From contig CAYTZM010000004.1 of NCBI GenBank assembly GCA_964442655.1, forward strand, positions 1-64,000: a stretch of DNA of 64,000 nt, in the 5' to 3' direction. Of the stretch, positions 63,992-64,000 are shown one piece after another (position 1 is the first letter of the stretch; each line of letters begins with the position of its first letter). The position numbers and the translations under genes are program-made. Source of the stretch: GCA-002727615 sp964442655 (lineage in GTDB: Bacteria > Pseudomonadota > Alphaproteobacteria > TMED109). Under the pieces are notes generated by a model that saw nothing but the letters and a program-made list of their open reading frames with translations, was not told the DNA's origin and ran no database searches.

Positions 63992-64000
63992 AAATAAATA
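63988..64000 (+). CDS. Start of next gene, probably lspA (only 4 codons)
   Basis: ATG at 63988 overlaps the ileS stop as ATGA and gives MKIN before the window ends. In most alphaproteobacteria ileS is followed at once by lspA (prolipoprotein signal peptidase), so this is a guess from position only. Confidence 0.35.

Noticed and set aside
1..64000. CRISPR arrays, insertion sequences, prophage genes, rRNA
   Set aside because: No regularly spaced repeats, transposase, integrase or phage structural proteins, and no rRNA-like sequence were seen on reading both strands.

Overview
The window is a very AT-rich, tightly packed stretch of bacterial chromosome. The gene set points to a streamlined, probably free-living alphaproteobacterium with an aerobic respiratory metabolism. 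Evidence for this is a system I cytochrome c maturation operon (ccmABCDEFGHI), Coq7-type ubiquinone hydroxylase, a CarD-family regulator next to a 7Fe ferredoxin, a DUF4175 (TIGR02302-type) protein beside lysA/argH, GluQRS, EtfAB, an IscR-headed SUF operon and FNR. Genes abut or overlap by a few bases, even convergent ones. Many starts are TTG, and intergenic gaps are rarely over 100 bases. The exact lineage cannot be fixed without phylogeny.

Layout. 1-620: 3' half of a tRNA-Arg(CCU), a small membrane-anchored unknown, and decayed pentapeptide-repeat sequence. 620-4350 (minus): DUF3299 protein, sirtuin, a DpgC-like crotonase-fold protein, prolyl aminopeptidase. 4430-13250 (plus): SUV3-like helicase, TerB-like protein, ferredoxin, CarD, a phosphatase-fold protein that has lost its catalytic residues, aconitase, and a PaaK-like AMP-binding protein. 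13260-20220: complete ccm operon. 20220-22740: GT2 / LAB_N / GT39 glycosylation cassette. 22740-29760: HNH nuclease, carboxylesterase, GluQRS, HIG1-domain protein, EtfBA, ThrH, TlpA-like thioredoxin, argininosuccinate lyase, an LptM-like lipoprotein. 29785-35220: lysA, DUF4175 protein, MJ0042 zinc-ribbon protein, DUF218 protein, PlsC-like acyltransferase. 35336-36896: three small uncharacterised genes leading into an FNR with a full Fe-S ligand set. 36914-39844 (minus): TrkH, radical SAM protein, MaoC-like hydratase. 40140-46184: gltBD. 46189-52304: IscR-type operator and iscR-sufBCDSTA. 52306-53908 (minus): coq7, dsbB, DedA/YqaA protein. 53976-55796: SoxYZ-like carrier and zinc metallohydrolase of the quinoprotein relay type. 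Then tRNA-Leu(CAA), speD, ornithine decarboxylase and convergent speE (spermidine synthesis), a NUDIX / MBL divergent pair, ribF, ileS, and probably the first codons of the next gene (lspA position).

How the genes fit together. Much of the window serves electron transfer and cofactors: haem attachment (ccm), Fe-S assembly (suf), ubiquinone (coq7), FAD (ribF), EtfAB, ferredoxin and aconitase, with FNR and IscR-like sensors. The least explained pieces are the catalytically dead PPP-like protein beside CarD, the Cys-rich small genes before FNR, the DpgC-like protein, the AMP-binding protein with an altered P-loop joined to the ccm operon, and the radical SAM-MaoC pair. No intact mobile element, rRNA or CRISPR array was seen.
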